A stretch of 64,000 nt of DNA from Peribacillus simplex (GCF_001578185.1 NZ_CP011008.1:2260001-2324000), one strand, 5' to 3'. Positions 26,957-35,693 are shown, counted from the stretch's first letter. Notes: generated by a model from the sequence alone, not told the origin. A program made the numbers and translations.

Positions 26957-26986
26957 AAGGCGAATCCTCCTAAAGATTCGTCTTTT
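26957..26986 (+). terminator. Terminator after the hypothetical pair
   Basis: GGCGAATC pairs with GATTCGTC (one G-T pair) around CTCCTAAA, followed by TTTT. Confidence 0.75.
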
Positions 26987-27044
26987 ATGAATCTTAAACT
27001 ATAATGGAAAAATACGCTAAAATATAACTGCCTTTGTGAAAAAA

Positions 27045-27099
27045 CTCTTAAGCTAACGGGTATGTTAGCTTAAGAGCGGAGCTGTTTTTAAGGCAGCTC
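27045..27099. repeat. Double-hairpin element
   Basis: CTCTTAAGCTAAC and GTTAGCTTAAGAG form a perfect 13-bp stem with a 6-base loop. GAGCTG/CAGCTC makes a second stem three bases later. A related copy with AGCTAAC-N6-GTTAG is at 35904-35921. This suggests a dispersed structured repeat rather than a simple terminator. Confidence 0.6.
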
Positions 27100-27352
27100 T
27101 TTCTTTATGGAACTATCGGGGCAGCATTCCTGTAATCAGTGAAATTGAAGTTTGAACAAAAAAATAACTTGGTTGATGCCAAACGGGACTAAAAACAAGT
27201 TAATTATTTGGTCTTCTTCAACTCCAAAGAAAATTAAATATGCCCTTTGGAGGATACCTATTAATTCCCATCCGTAAGGGCGAAAAATCCATTCCCCCTT
27301 CGAAGGCCTACAGGGTACTCTGGGTTTAAACATGACAGCAATCATACCTATG

Positions 27353-27386
27353 GAAGTTTAACTGGTTACATGGCCAGTTAAACTTC
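27353..27386. repeat. Perfect inverted repeat, 13-bp arms
   Basis: GAAGTTTAACTGG and CCAGTTAAACTTC around TTACATGG. No T run follows on either strand, so it is not a standard terminator. Confidence 0.6.
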
Positions 27387-27406
27387 TGGAATTAAAGATA
27401 CGTAAC

Positions 27407-27444
27407 GTACCAAAGAAATGTCTTCCTTTCTTTGGTACTTTTTT
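27407..27444 (+). terminator. Hairpin at the 3' side of agrA with plus-strand T run
   Basis: GTACCAAAGAAA pairs with TTTCTTTGGTAC around an 8-base loop, followed by TTTTTT on the plus strand. It lies just beyond the agrA stop; on the minus strand no T run follows the stem, so it may only partly stop agr transcription. Confidence 0.55.
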
Positions 27445-27450
27445 AAAAAA

Positions 27451-28170
27451 CTAAAAATGTCGTTCGATGAGATTCTTTAAAGCCGTAAATTTGTGACGGC
27501 TTAGGGTAATCTTGTGATTACAGTGATGTAATTTTACATTATATGACTTCATATAATTGTCCGATTCTATGTATTCAATTTTGTCAATCGACACCAAATA
27601 GGATTGATGCGTTCGATAAAAATTACACTGATTAAGAATGTCTTCTAACTTATTTAAGCCTTCTGAGCATTCCACAGTCTCTGCATCTTTTAGGTGGATA
27701 AATGTTTTTCTCGCCTTTTTCTCTATATAGAGAATGCTGGAAGTATCGACTAAAAAGATTTTCCCATTCGTTTTTATGCCAATTCTTCTTGCCTTTTTAT
27801 GGGTATAACTAAGGCGATCAAGCGTCTGCTTTAGTCTCACAATATTAATGGGCTTAGTTAAAAAATCTTCTGGGTAATATTTATAACCCTGCAAAGCGAA
27901 GTCTTGATAGGCACTCATAAAAATAATCTTGATTTGGGGATGACTTTCTTTCAAATAATGGGCAATGTCAAATCCATTGTACACAGGCATATTAATATCT
28001 AATAATATTACGTCAATGATCAGCCCTTGATCGATAGAACTAAACAATTCGCTCGCATCAGTTGTACTTAATATCATATCTACATTTGGGAAGTTATTAA
28101 TAAATCCCTTAATCTCGTTAAGGATTGGTTCCTGATCGTCAATAACAGCTAGACGTATATATCCCATCAT
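27451..28170 (-). CDS. agrA: LytTR response regulator, AgrA-type
   Basis: 239 residues. The receiver domain (about 5-125) has the acidic pocket D11/D12, phospho-acceptor D58 in VILLDINMP and lysine in DFLTKPINI. The LytTR DNA-binding domain (about 140-235) includes ILYIEKKARKTFIHL, FYRTHQSYLVSIDKI and ITLSRHKF. Phosphorylated by AgrC it should activate the agr operon and targets through direct repeats. The ATG at 28170 lies 3 bases after the agrD stop; ATG 28167 is an alternative. It is the last gene of the agrCBDA operon. Confidence 0.92.
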   Translation of the reverse strand: MMGYIRLAVIDDQEPILNEIKGFINNFPNVDMILSTTDASELFSSIDQGLIIDVILLDINMPVYNGFDIAHYLKESHPQIKIIFMSAYQDFALQGYKYYPEDFLTKPINIVRLKQTLDRLSYTHKKARRIGIKTNGKIFLVDTSSILYIEKKARKTFIHLKDAETVECSEGLNKLEDILNQCNFYRTHQSYLVSIDKIEYIESDNYMKSYNVKLHHCNHKITLSRHKFTALKNLIERHF

Positions 28171-28173
28171 AAC

Positions 28174-28293
28174 CTATTTTTCTTCATCTGGTAGCTCTGG
28201 CTCGTAGGAAAACCAAAAACAACTACTCATCGAGGTAATGGAATTAATAAATAACGATATCATTCCAATTGCAAAAGTTAGAAATTTTAACAT
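28174..28293 (-). CDS. agrD: AgrD-type autoinducing-peptide precursor, 39 aa
   Basis: 39 residues on the minus strand, between agrB (2-base gap) and agrA (3-base gap). An amphipathic N-terminal helix MLKFLTFAIGMISLFINSIT is followed by SMSS and the core CFWFS (25-29). The acidic tail YEPELPDEEK closes the peptide. This is the three-part AgrD plan. The core resembles Listeria CFMFV-YEP, and the tail resembles the charged E-P-E-x-P motif that AgrB needs. The mature signal should be a thiolactone from C25 to S29 with an N-terminal tail of unknown length. AAAGGGG at the end of agrB is the ribosome site. Confidence 0.88.
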   Translation of the reverse strand: MLKFLTFAIGMISLFINSITSMSSCFWFSYEPELPDEEK

Positions 28294-28295
28294 AA

Positions 28296-28928
28296 TCAAT
28301 GTAACCCCTTTAAGGTAATTTTATATATAAAAGCATCTAAAATTAAGACGCTTTTCCCCCAAAAAACTGTTAAGGATAACCCTTGGAAAATTAAAGCAAA
28401 CCAAACACAATACATTGTGGTTTGAGGTAGAAAAACACTCCATCCCGTACATAGAATGAATGTGATTACAGCCTTTATTTTCAGTTTTAACATACTTTTT
28501 TGTGTGAAAAGGTGCTTTTTTTTATGTAATATTGGTGCTTTTTGAGCAGTAATTAAAAAACTGATAAATAGTAATAAGATAAATAGAATCTTATAGGATG
28601 AAAGAACGTCTGTATATTTTACGGAAATAAATGTTATAAAAATAATTTGCAACGTGCTAAGAATAAGACATGAACAATACCCTTTGAAATGGGCACCTCC
28701 TGAAAACATTCGAAGGAGAGCCCCTGTAAGCAATCCGATTATGGTCTCTGGTAAAATCCCTAAAGGCCATACAAGTAGACTGACCAAAACAATTTGATTC
28801 ATACCCGATATCATCCATTCAAGTCCATAGCGAATTTTATCTTTATTTTTTACGAGTTGTGGATTTTCAGAGACAACTAGATTTGAGAGGTTTGTTGCCA
28901 AATGGTTCGGTAAGAAATGCTTAAACAT
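28296..28928 (-). CDS. agrB: AgrB-type membrane cysteine endopeptidase
   Basis: 210 residues from ATG 28928, which has GGAGGG 4-5 bases upstream. An ATG at 28940 has no ribosome site. The catalytic pair is in SGGAHFKGYCSC: His80 and Cys87 (this start), spaced as H77/C84 of S. aureus AgrB. Five to six membrane helices follow. AgrB cuts the C-terminal tail from AgrD, forms the thiolactone and helps export it. The start overlaps the agrC end by 8 bases and agrD begins 2 bases after its stop, so expression is tightly coupled. Confidence 0.92.
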   Translation of the reverse strand: MFKHFLPNHLATNLSNLVVSENPQLVKNKDKIRYGLEWMISGMNQIVLVSLLVWPLGILPETIIGLLTGALLRMFSGGAHFKGYCSCLILSTLQIIFITFISVKYTDVLSSYKILFILLLFISFLITAQKAPILHKKKHLFTQKSMLKLKIKAVITFILCTGWSVFLPQTTMYCVWFALIFQGLSLTVFWGKSVLILDAFIYKITLKGLH

Positions 28929-30201
28929 ATTTCCCTCCATGTGGTATTTTTACAATGAATGTAATCATGTCCTCTATGACTTCTGGGTATATATGTCCTC
29001 CGTACTGCATGACAATACTTTCAACAATGGTCAATCCCTGTCCAGTGTTGTATGTATTAGTTTTAGTTGTAAAGCCTTGATCGAAGATACTCTCAATATT
29101 TTCAACAGTTCCATCCTCTATATAATTACTTACTTCTAATATATAATGGACATCATTTCTTTGGATTTTCATGTTGATATATCTCTTTTCCTCTTCTAAT
29201 TGATCGACAGCTTCAATAGCATTAAGGATTAAATTTCCTAATATCTTATTTGTTTCATAAATCTTACAAGGAAAGGAAGATAAATTATCTCCAATGTAGT
29301 AGTACATGTTAATGCCTTTTTTTTCACCCTTCTCTTTGTAGGAAAGTAATAACCCCCCAACAGCTTCTGAAGCTATGGGTAATACATCGCTTACGTAGGA
29401 TATTTCTTCTAGCACTGAGTTAACGTAGTCTACTGAATCAGTGTATTTTCCGCTGTTTAGCATTTGTTTTAGAGCTAATATGTGATGAATAAAGTCGTGT
29501 CGCTGGGAACGCATTGTAGTGATATGTTTAGAAATGTCTTCTTCATATTGATCATCTAAGGAAACAGCTAGATGCTCAATTTTTTTTACCATATGATACC
29601 GAATTAGATACAATAATGAAATTGTAATTATAACTAAAACTATAGCTGATGTTATGCTTAAAAGCTTTAACTGTTTGAATTCAAAAACGAAAATGTAAAA
29701 CAAAAAAAGAAGGCCAAATAAGAAGACTAAAACAGATAAAATAGTATCGTTTTTATTATATTTTTTCTTGACTGGTATCGGAATATAATAATTTGCTTTT
29801 CTCAAGATGACATAAAATATTACCATTATCACAAGGTGTGAAACGGGCCTTACTAAAGGTAATGCACTCAATGAATGTATATATGGCAATTCTTTATAGA
29901 GCATGAATCCGATAACCTCTGATATTAACAATAAAAGACATCCTAGCAACACAGCAATAAATGAAGCAAAACTATTCAGGTTTGTGACAAATGTCAACAG
30001 AAATCCAATCGCTAAAATCGTTACTAGAAGGTAAGTTACCGAAGGCAATGTTTCTTTTACCATTAACAGAATAATACTTCCATAAAAACTTAGGATGCAT
30101 ATCGGGATCATTTTATCTTTCAAAGAAACTCCAATTAATCGATACCCCACAAGGATAATGACTAACGTTTCCAAAAAACCACCGAAAATCGTCAATAACA
30201 C
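28921..30201 (-). CDS. agrC: AgrC-type sensor histidine kinase
   Basis: 426 residues from GTG 30201, chosen since AAGGAGG lies 9 bases upstream. An in-frame TTG at 30279 has no such site. Six or seven membrane helices (about 1-205) form the peptide sensor. They are followed by a coiled linker and the phospho-acceptor motif MRSQRHDFIHHI (His235). The GHKL ATPase has NLILNAIEAV and GQGLTIVESI. This is the HPK10-like AgrC layout. It should detect the peptide made from agrD and phosphorylate AgrA. It is the first gene of the operon, unlike the S. aureus BDCA order. Confidence 0.9.
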   Translation of the reverse strand: MLLTIFGGFLETLVIILVGYRLIGVSLKDKMIPICILSFYGSIILLMVKETLPSVTYLLVTILAIGFLLTFVTNLNSFASFIAVLLGCLLLLISEVIGFMLYKELPYIHSLSALPLVRPVSHLVIMVIFYVILRKANYYIPIPVKKKYNKNDTILSVLVFLFGLLFLFYIFVFEFKQLKLLSITSAIVLVIITISLLYLIRYHMVKKIEHLAVSLDDQYEEDISKHITTMRSQRHDFIHHILALKQMLNSGKYTDSVDYVNSVLEEISYVSDVLPIASEAVGGLLLSYKEKGEKKGINMYYYIGDNLSSFPCKIYETNKILGNLILNAIEAVDQLEEEKRYINMKIQRNDVHYILEVSNYIEDGTVENIESIFDQGFTTKTNTYNTGQGLTIVESIVMQYGGHIYPEVIEDMITFIVKIPHGGKYV

Positions 30202-30617
30202 GACAAACTTCCTCCTTAACTTTATAAAAATACCATAAAAGGAATGATATAACATCCTACTTTTGGATATTTTATTCAAATATTACAATTTAGGGCAATA
30301 TATTTGTGAATTGGGATAAATTAAACATAGTTAAGACCCATCTGGACCTTTATTACCAAATCAACAAATAATTCTGGTAATATTTGTTTTGTAATTAATG
30401 CAATTAAGGTTAAACATGGAAAGATCCCCATACAACAATTTTTCGGAATATTAGAAAATATTAGCGAGGGAAGTAATATGAACAAATGATTAAAGTTAAG
30501 TGAATGTATCTTTTCTCGTAATAGTTTTTGGGATTTTTAAAAGTTTAATTGAGTACTTAGATTAATTACAGTGCCTAGTTTTTTTATTTTAAATAACATA
30601 ATAGGAGTGTTGTAAAA
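30202..30617. other. Divergent region between agrC and the aminotransferase operon
   Basis: About 400 A+T-rich bases that must hold the agr promoter (minus) and that of the aminotransferase operon (plus). AGTTAAG occurs on the plus strand at 30329-30335 and 30494-30500, in CATAGTTAAGA and TAAAGTTAAGT. These resemble the ACAGTTAAG half-site of staphylococcal AgrA, but not with the usual 12-13-base spacing. I could not fix a -35/-10 pair with confidence. Confidence 0.4.
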
Positions 30618-31892
30618 ATGAATGGTAAAGTTAAAAGTTCAACAAATCCTGACAGTTTATACTATAAAGTAGATGACATTATTATGGAGAAAGGCGAAGG
30701 AATCTATCTTTATGATCAGGATGGGAATAAATATTTTGACTGTGCATCAGCTACATTCAACTTGAATTTGGGCTACAGCAATAAAGAAGTAATTAATTCA
30801 GTAAAAAACCAAATGGATAATCTTATTCATGTCACTTCCTCTTATCAGACAGATTCGGTAAATACATTAGCACAAAAACTTGTTGAAATTGCTCCTAGTA
30901 ATCTCACAAGAGCACACCCGAAAGTTTGTAGTGGGTCAGCTGCGAATGAAGGAGCTATTAAAATGGCGCAGTATAACACCGGAAAGCGTGATGTTATATC
31001 TTTGTTCCGTAGTCATTTGGGACAAACCTATATGATGTCGGCCCTTTCAGGTAATTCTTTTCGAAGAGAACCTTTCCCGCCTCAATTTTCATTTGGATTG
31101 CAAGTTCCAGACCCTTATTGCTCGCGTTGCTTTTACAATCAAAAGCCTGATTCTTGCGGAATGCTATGTGTAGAAAGAATCAATGATTTTATTGAATATG
31201 CAAGCACCGGAAATGTTGCAGCCATTATGGTCGAACCGATATCTGGAAATGGAGGTAATATAGTTCCACCTAAGGGATATTTCAAATCATTAAAAAAATT
31301 ATGTGAAGAACATGATATTGCATTAATTTTTGATGAGATACAAACCGGTTTTGGTAGAACTGGTAAAATGTTTGCTGCAGATTATTTTGATGTACAGCCT
31401 AATATGATGACTGTAGCAAAAGGGTTAGGTGGAACTGGATTCCAAGTAGCTGCCATACTTACTGAAGAAAAGTATGTAGGCATGCCTGGCCATCATCACT
31501 CATTTACGTATGGTTCGAATGTAATGGCGTCTGCAGCAGCATGTACTACGATTGACATTTTAAAAAGACCTGGGTTCTTAGAAAATGTGACTGTGGTTGG
31601 AGATTATATTATGGAGCGTTTAGAGGGAATGAAAGAGAAATTTAAGTTTATTGGAGATGTAAGAGGAGTAGGGTTAATGATTGGGGTCGAGATAGTGAAA
31701 GATAACAATGAACCTGATGTTGAACTTACTAATCATATTGCAAAATGTGCTATGGATCACGGCATAATTATCAGAACATCAAGATATGGCTACGGAAATG
31801 TTTTTAAAATTCGTCCACCTCTTACTATCACTCTAAGCGAGGCAGAGGAACTATGTCATAGATTAGATAGACTATTGGAGGAGATAAAGTGA
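30618..31892 (+). CDS. Class III pyridoxal-phosphate aminotransferase
   Basis: 424 residues. Fold-type I motifs are CSGSAANEGAIKMAQYNTGK near 105, LIFDEIQTGFGRTGKM near 240 and the PLP lysine in MTVAKGLGGTGFQ near 270. A cysteine-rich insert, DPYCSRCFYNQKPDSCGMLC, near 175 is unusual and may bind metal. It probably aminates a keto-sugar, keto-cyclitol or other carbonyl; the substrate is unknown. GGAGTG precedes the ATG. The next gene overlaps its TGA. It is the first gene of an operon divergent from agrC. Confidence 0.82.
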   Translation: MNGKVKSSTNPDSLYYKVDDIIMEKGEGIYLYDQDGNKYFDCASATFNLNLGYSNKEVINSVKNQMDNLIHVTSSYQTDSVNTLAQKLVEIAPSNLTRAHPKVCSGSAANEGAIKMAQYNTGKRDVISLFRSHLGQTYMMSALSGNSFRREPFPPQFSFGLQVPDPYCSRCFYNQKPDSCGMLCVERINDFIEYASTGNVAAIMVEPISGNGGNIVPPKGYFKSLKKLCEEHDIALIFDEIQTGFGRTGKMFAADYFDVQPNMMTVAKGLGGTGFQVAAILTEEKYVGMPGHHHSFTYGSNVMASAAACTTIDILKRPGFLENVTVVGDYIMERLEGMKEKFKFIGDVRGVGLMIGVEIVKDNNEPDVELTNHIAKCAMDHGIIIRTSRYGYGNVFKIRPPLTITLSEAEELCHRLDRLLEEIK

Positions 31893-32836
31893 AAAACTAC
31901 ATAATCGAGTTAGGCAGATACGTATATAGTAAAGTGAAAAATCAAAAGGGTACGTTAAAAAATCGTATAGTAAATGGGTACTCTCCGGGTGGGGATGCAC
32001 AGTTTAATATTGATGCAGCAGCAGAAACTGCAGTTCTTGAATTTATCTCAGAAAAGAAAGAACCTATTGTATTTTATACTGAAGACGGTGGACTAAAGAC
32101 AATAGGAGAAAATCCACAATACATTCTAATAGTTGACCCAATTGATGGTACTCGCCCTGCAGCTGCAGGGCTTGAAATGTCATGTATCTCCATCGCACTA
32201 GCAAAATACAAAGACAATTCTAAAATCAAAGATATTGAATATGCTTTCTTAATGGAGCTCAAAACAGGAAATTATATGTATGGAGATATTTTTTCGAATT
32301 TTATAGAGTTTGAAGGGTATAAGTGTGAATTACCAAACTTAAGTCATGGGAAAGATATTAAGAATATGTTTTGGAGTTTTGAGTTTAACGGTCATCCTAC
32401 TAAATTAATGATCGATTCTTATGGCCATTTAATTGATGAATCTGCAAATAATGGCGGAGTATTTATATTTAATAGTGCATCATATTCTATTTCACGAATT
32501 ATTACAGGTCAAATGGATGCATATGTAGATATTGGCAATAGATTACTTAAAGATAATCCAGAATTGTTACAAGACTTCCAAAAAGTAGGGAATGGTCAAG
32601 TATTACACCTATTCCCATATGATATAGCTGCAAGTGTGTTTTTAGCAAAAAAAGCAGGGGTAATTATTACTGATGCATATGGAAAGTCTTTAGATGAAAC
32701 TTTGTTAACTGATATTAGCTTTAATAATCAACAGTCATGTATAGCAGCTTCTACCGAAGAATTACACCAAAAGCTATTGGAACAAATTAATTGGAAAGGG
32801 AGCGAAAAAAAATATGAAGGCATTGGTATGGACTGA
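31889..32836 (+). CDS. Inositol-monophosphatase-family phosphatase
   Basis: 315 residues of the IMPase/FBPase superfamily. The metal-site motifs FYTEDGG (about 57-63) and ILIVDPIDGTRPA (about 80-92) are intact. GGGVFIFNSASYSISRI stands in the later substrate region, where most IMPases have a WDxAA motif; FPYDIAASVFLAKKAG near 250 seems its equivalent. It should remove phosphate from a sugar or cyclitol phosphate. GTG 31889 overlaps the aminotransferase stop, with GGAGGAG upstream. The following gene overlaps it by 23 bases. Confidence 0.8.
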   Translation: MKNYIIELGRYVYSKVKNQKGTLKNRIVNGYSPGGDAQFNIDAAAETAVLEFISEKKEPIVFYTEDGGLKTIGENPQYILIVDPIDGTRPAAAGLEMSCISIALAKYKDNSKIKDIEYAFLMELKTGNYMYGDIFSNFIEFEGYKCELPNLSHGKDIKNMFWSFEFNGHPTKLMIDSYGHLIDESANNGGVFIFNSASYSISRIITGQMDAYVDIGNRLLKDNPELLQDFQKVGNGQVLHLFPYDIAASVFLAKKAGVIITDAYGKSLDETLLTDISFNNQQSCIAASTEELHQKLLEQINWKGSEKKYEGIGMD

Positions 32837-33851
32837 AAATAAACAATTAGAATATAAAGAAGTCGAAGAGCCTCAGATACAAAAAAGTAATGATGTAAAA
32901 GTCAAAATATATGGGACAGGGATATGCGGAACAGACTTGAATGTGTTAAAGGGTAAGATGTATGCTTCTCCAAATATGGTTATGGGACATGAATCGGTTG
33001 GTATAGTAGCTGAAGTGGGAGAAAGTGTAAAAAATGTGAGAGTAGGAGATCGTGTTGTGATTGATCCTACACAATTTTGTGGAAAGTGTTATTACTGTAG
33101 GAAAGGATTAACATGTTATTGTGAAGAATTTGATGAATGGCAATTGGGGATCGGCTCTCATGGTACATTTGGAGAATATTATGTTGGGGAAGATAGATTT
33201 ATTTATAAATTGCCTGATTCTATGGATTGGGAAAGAGCAACTTTAATTGAACCTCTTTCGTGCGTTCTTAGCGTTCTAGAAAAAGCGAATATAAAACCTG
33301 ATGAATCAGTATTGGTCTTAGGTTCTGGACCAATTGGTCTAATGGTTCAATTGATTGCACGAAAACTCTCTAGAATTACAGTTGCTACAGAAATTGGCCA
33401 TTTCAGAACAAAGGCTGCACAAAAAATAACCAAATATGTATATCATCCGGAAAAACTTAACTTAGAAGAAATTTATCGAATTAATCAAGGAAGAAAATTT
33501 GATGTGGTTATTGATGCGATTGGCAATCAACTAGAGTGGGCATATCCACTTATTGAAAAGGGTGGAAGACTTATTCCAATGGGTTTTGATGATACCTATG
33601 AGTTTACAGTTAAACCTTTTGAATTATTATCAAAAGGTATTACAATAGTTGGAACAGGAGAAGCGCACCATATGATGGAAAAAGCTTTGTCCTGTGCAAT
33701 AGACCTACCAGAATTATCAAATTTAATTACAGATAAAGTATTACTTGAGGATTTTAATACAGCTATTGGAGATCTAATAGGCATTGATTCAGTCACTAAT
33801 GAAAGAAAAGATATTAAGTCTATAAAAACTATTTTAGTTTCTGAATCGTAA
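32814..33851 (+). CDS. Zinc-dependent medium-chain dehydrogenase
   Basis: 345 residues, MDR/alcohol-dehydrogenase family. The catalytic zinc ligands are in GTGICGTDLNVL (Cys) and MVMGHESVGIV (His-Glu). The structural-zinc lobe has four cysteines in CGKCYYCRKGLTCYC. The Rossmann motif is VLVLGSGPIGLMVQ near 168. Relatives oxidise polyols such as sorbitol, threonine or cyclitols. In this operon it may make the ketone used by the aminotransferase. The ATG lies within the end of the phosphatase gene, AAGGGAG upstream. Confidence 0.85.
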   Translation: MKALVWTENKQLEYKEVEEPQIQKSNDVKVKIYGTGICGTDLNVLKGKMYASPNMVMGHESVGIVAEVGESVKNVRVGDRVVIDPTQFCGKCYYCRKGLTCYCEEFDEWQLGIGSHGTFGEYYVGEDRFIYKLPDSMDWERATLIEPLSCVLSVLEKANIKPDESVLVLGSGPIGLMVQLIARKLSRITVATEIGHFRTKAAQKITKYVYHPEKLNLEEIYRINQGRKFDVVIDAIGNQLEWAYPLIEKGGRLIPMGFDDTYEFTVKPFELLSKGITIVGTGEAHHMMEKALSCAIDLPELSNLITDKVLLEDFNTAIGDLIGIDSVTNERKDIKSIKTILVSES

Positions 33852-34299
33852 ATTATTTAAAAAATTTCTTACTATCACTGAAAGTCGGTCCGCATATAGG
33901 AGATTCAGAAATTGATTTCATAAAAAAAAGCCTCCTTAATTATGTTTTTATGGAGGCTTTTTTCTATGAAAAAGGGATTGGAATAAATATGTATGTAAAT
34001 ACCTGTCTAAACATAGTATATTCCTGGATATACAAGATATAGAAAACATGCTCAATGTTAAAATTTTAACAGAAATGAAACCATTGGCTACAAAATCAAT
34101 TGTTATTTTTGATCAATCTAGTTTGTATGAACCAATATATAATTTAAGGTAATTGTACAAATATCTTTTTGTTTTTATTTTTTTAAATACTCTAGAACGG
34201 CTAGTGTATATATAGTCCGTATGTTACCCATTCTTAATAGTATTTTCAATGTTGATATCCCTTTCAAAAATAATAATTAATAGTGAGGAGAAATAATTG
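33852..34299. other. Intergenic region with terminator and a short relic
   Basis: A terminator at 33922-33963 is followed by a piece at about 34023-34152 translating to LDIQDIENMLNVKILTEMKP then LATKSIVIFDQSSLYEPIYN to a stop. It could be the end of a lost sugar-binding or regulatory protein; the family is not recognised. AGTGAGGAG at the right end is the ribosome site of the transporter gene. Confidence 0.4.
33922..33963 (+). terminator. Terminator after the dehydrogenase
   Basis: AAAAAAAGCCTCC pairs with GGAGGCTTTTTT around a 16-base loop. T runs occur on both strands. Confidence 0.85.
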
Positions 34300-35511
34300 A
34301 TGAAACGGTTGTTATGGATAAGTTTTTTCTCGTACATGTTAATTGCATTTACTTTAGTGATTATGGGCGCAATGCTTCCTGAGATTCTAGCTTATTATAA
34401 ACAAAATTATAGTAATGGTGGATTACTTATTTTCAGTCAATTTATGGGTTTTTTATTCGGTGTAATTAGCATGCCTTTATTAGTAAATAAATTGGGAAGG
34501 AGAAATGTAGTAATTCTTGGTTTAATAATGATTAGTTTTGAAGTTTTTGCATTTTTTTTACCAAGTTGGCCGTTTCTTTTTCCGTTGGTTTGGTTAGCGG
34601 GATTTGGAGCAGGATTAGCCGAAGCTTGCATAGCTTCCATTATTTTGGTAACTTTTCAAGGCCAACAAGCCAGGGCAATGAGTAAACTTGAAGTCGCTTT
34701 CGGATTAGGGGCATTATTAATCCCCTTTTTATCTAGCTTACTCATAAGTAAAGGGATTTGGGAGTATGCTTTTTTAGTCTTAGGATTGAGTACCTTTATG
34801 ATTACACTTGGTTGGAAATTACTATCTTTTGGTGAATTTGAAGAAATTCTTTTTAAAAATATTAACCATAATACATCCGCAAAAAAAGAGAGTGCTCATT
34901 ATACTAAAAAATCATTTTTAATCATTATCTTTTCTGCAATGTTTTTTTTCTGTTATGGCGGAAGCGAAGTGTCTATTGTTCATTTTTTCCCTTCAATTTT
35001 TATGGAAGAGTGGGATATTCCTAATGCTCTTGCAACAATAACTGTAACTATTTACTGGTTGGCAATGGTAATAGGCCGTGCTTTAACTGGTGTAATTTCT
35101 GAGAAGATCACCTATAAATTTTTTTTACTTTTGATTACTATTGGAGGTATAGTCGTACTTACACTATTAGCTCTTAACGAAAATATTTGGTTTGCTTTCT
35201 TTCTATGTTTCTTATTGGGATTATTCATGGCAGGAATGTTTGCAATTGCTTTAATTATTACAAATCAGTATTTTCCTGGTCAAACAGAAAAAACAACTAG
35301 TATATTATTAGCTATGAATGGACTTGGTGGCTCATTAATTCCAATTATGATTGGACGAAGTATGGACATGTACCCGAGCCAAATCTCTTTTTGGTTATTA
35401 TCTAGTATAATGTTAGTAATGTTAATTCTAATAATTGGAGTTCAAATTTTAGGATATAATAATAAAAAAGTGAGCATAGTAGAGCAGGAACATCGTTTTA
35501 TAAAGAAGTGA
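34300..35511 (+). CDS. MFS transporter near the aminotransferase operon
   Basis: 403 residues with about 12 membrane helices. The helix 2-3 loop reads NKLGRRNVVILG, the usual MFS loop. It resembles sugar/fucose-permease-like or multidrug MFS members in overall plan. GTGAGGAG is 9 bases before ATG 34300; a TTG at 34297 is too close. It is separated from the upstream operon by a terminator, so it may have its own promoter. The location suggests export of the product or uptake of its precursor. Confidence 0.82.
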   Translation: MKRLLWISFFSYMLIAFTLVIMGAMLPEILAYYKQNYSNGGLLIFSQFMGFLFGVISMPLLVNKLGRRNVVILGLIMISFEVFAFFLPSWPFLFPLVWLAGFGAGLAEACIASIILVTFQGQQARAMSKLEVAFGLGALLIPFLSSLLISKGIWEYAFLVLGLSTFMITLGWKLLSFGEFEEILFKNINHNTSAKKESAHYTKKSFLIIIFSAMFFFCYGGSEVSIVHFFPSIFMEEWDIPNALATITVTIYWLAMVIGRALTGVISEKITYKFFLLLITIGGIVVLTLLALNENIWFAFFLCFLLGLFMAGMFAIALIITNQYFPGQTEKTTSILLAMNGLGGSLIPIMIGRSMDMYPSQISFWLLSSIMLVMLILIIGVQILGYNNKKVSIVEQEHRFIKK

Positions 35512-35693
35512 GTACCGTTCTGCTAGGATTAAAAACGATTCAAATACCGAAAATCAAAAAGATGGGATTCTGTTCAAAGCGAAATTGCATAAAATTTTTG
35601 GAGTAGTATCATCATTTATATATGAAAAGTAAGAACACGAGTAGTATATTTCTATTTCAATACTCGTTGTGAAATAGAATTATACTACTCGCA

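Larger units (their letters stand above)
26894..27450. other. Hairpin-rich intergenic region beside agrA
   Basis: About 550 bases with no supported gene, but four strong hairpins: 26957-26986, 27045-27076 with 27079-27099, 27353-27386 and 27407-27438. A 69-codon minus-strand frame at 27136-27345 has no ribosome site and no recognisable motif and is not called. Confidence 0.5.

Noticed and set aside
30325-30500. AgrA-like direct repeats (AGTTAAG at 30329 and 30494)
   Set aside because: The two sites are about 165 bases apart rather than 12-13, and the sequence is A+T-rich, so chance matches are likely. Kept only as a hint in the gap entry.
32814-35511. Kanosamine (ntdABC-like) biosynthetic operon
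   Set aside because: The enzyme families differ: ntdA is a DegT-type aminotransferase, ntdB a HAD phosphatase and ntdC a Gfo/Idh dehydrogenase, whereas here they are class III, IMPase and zinc MDR.
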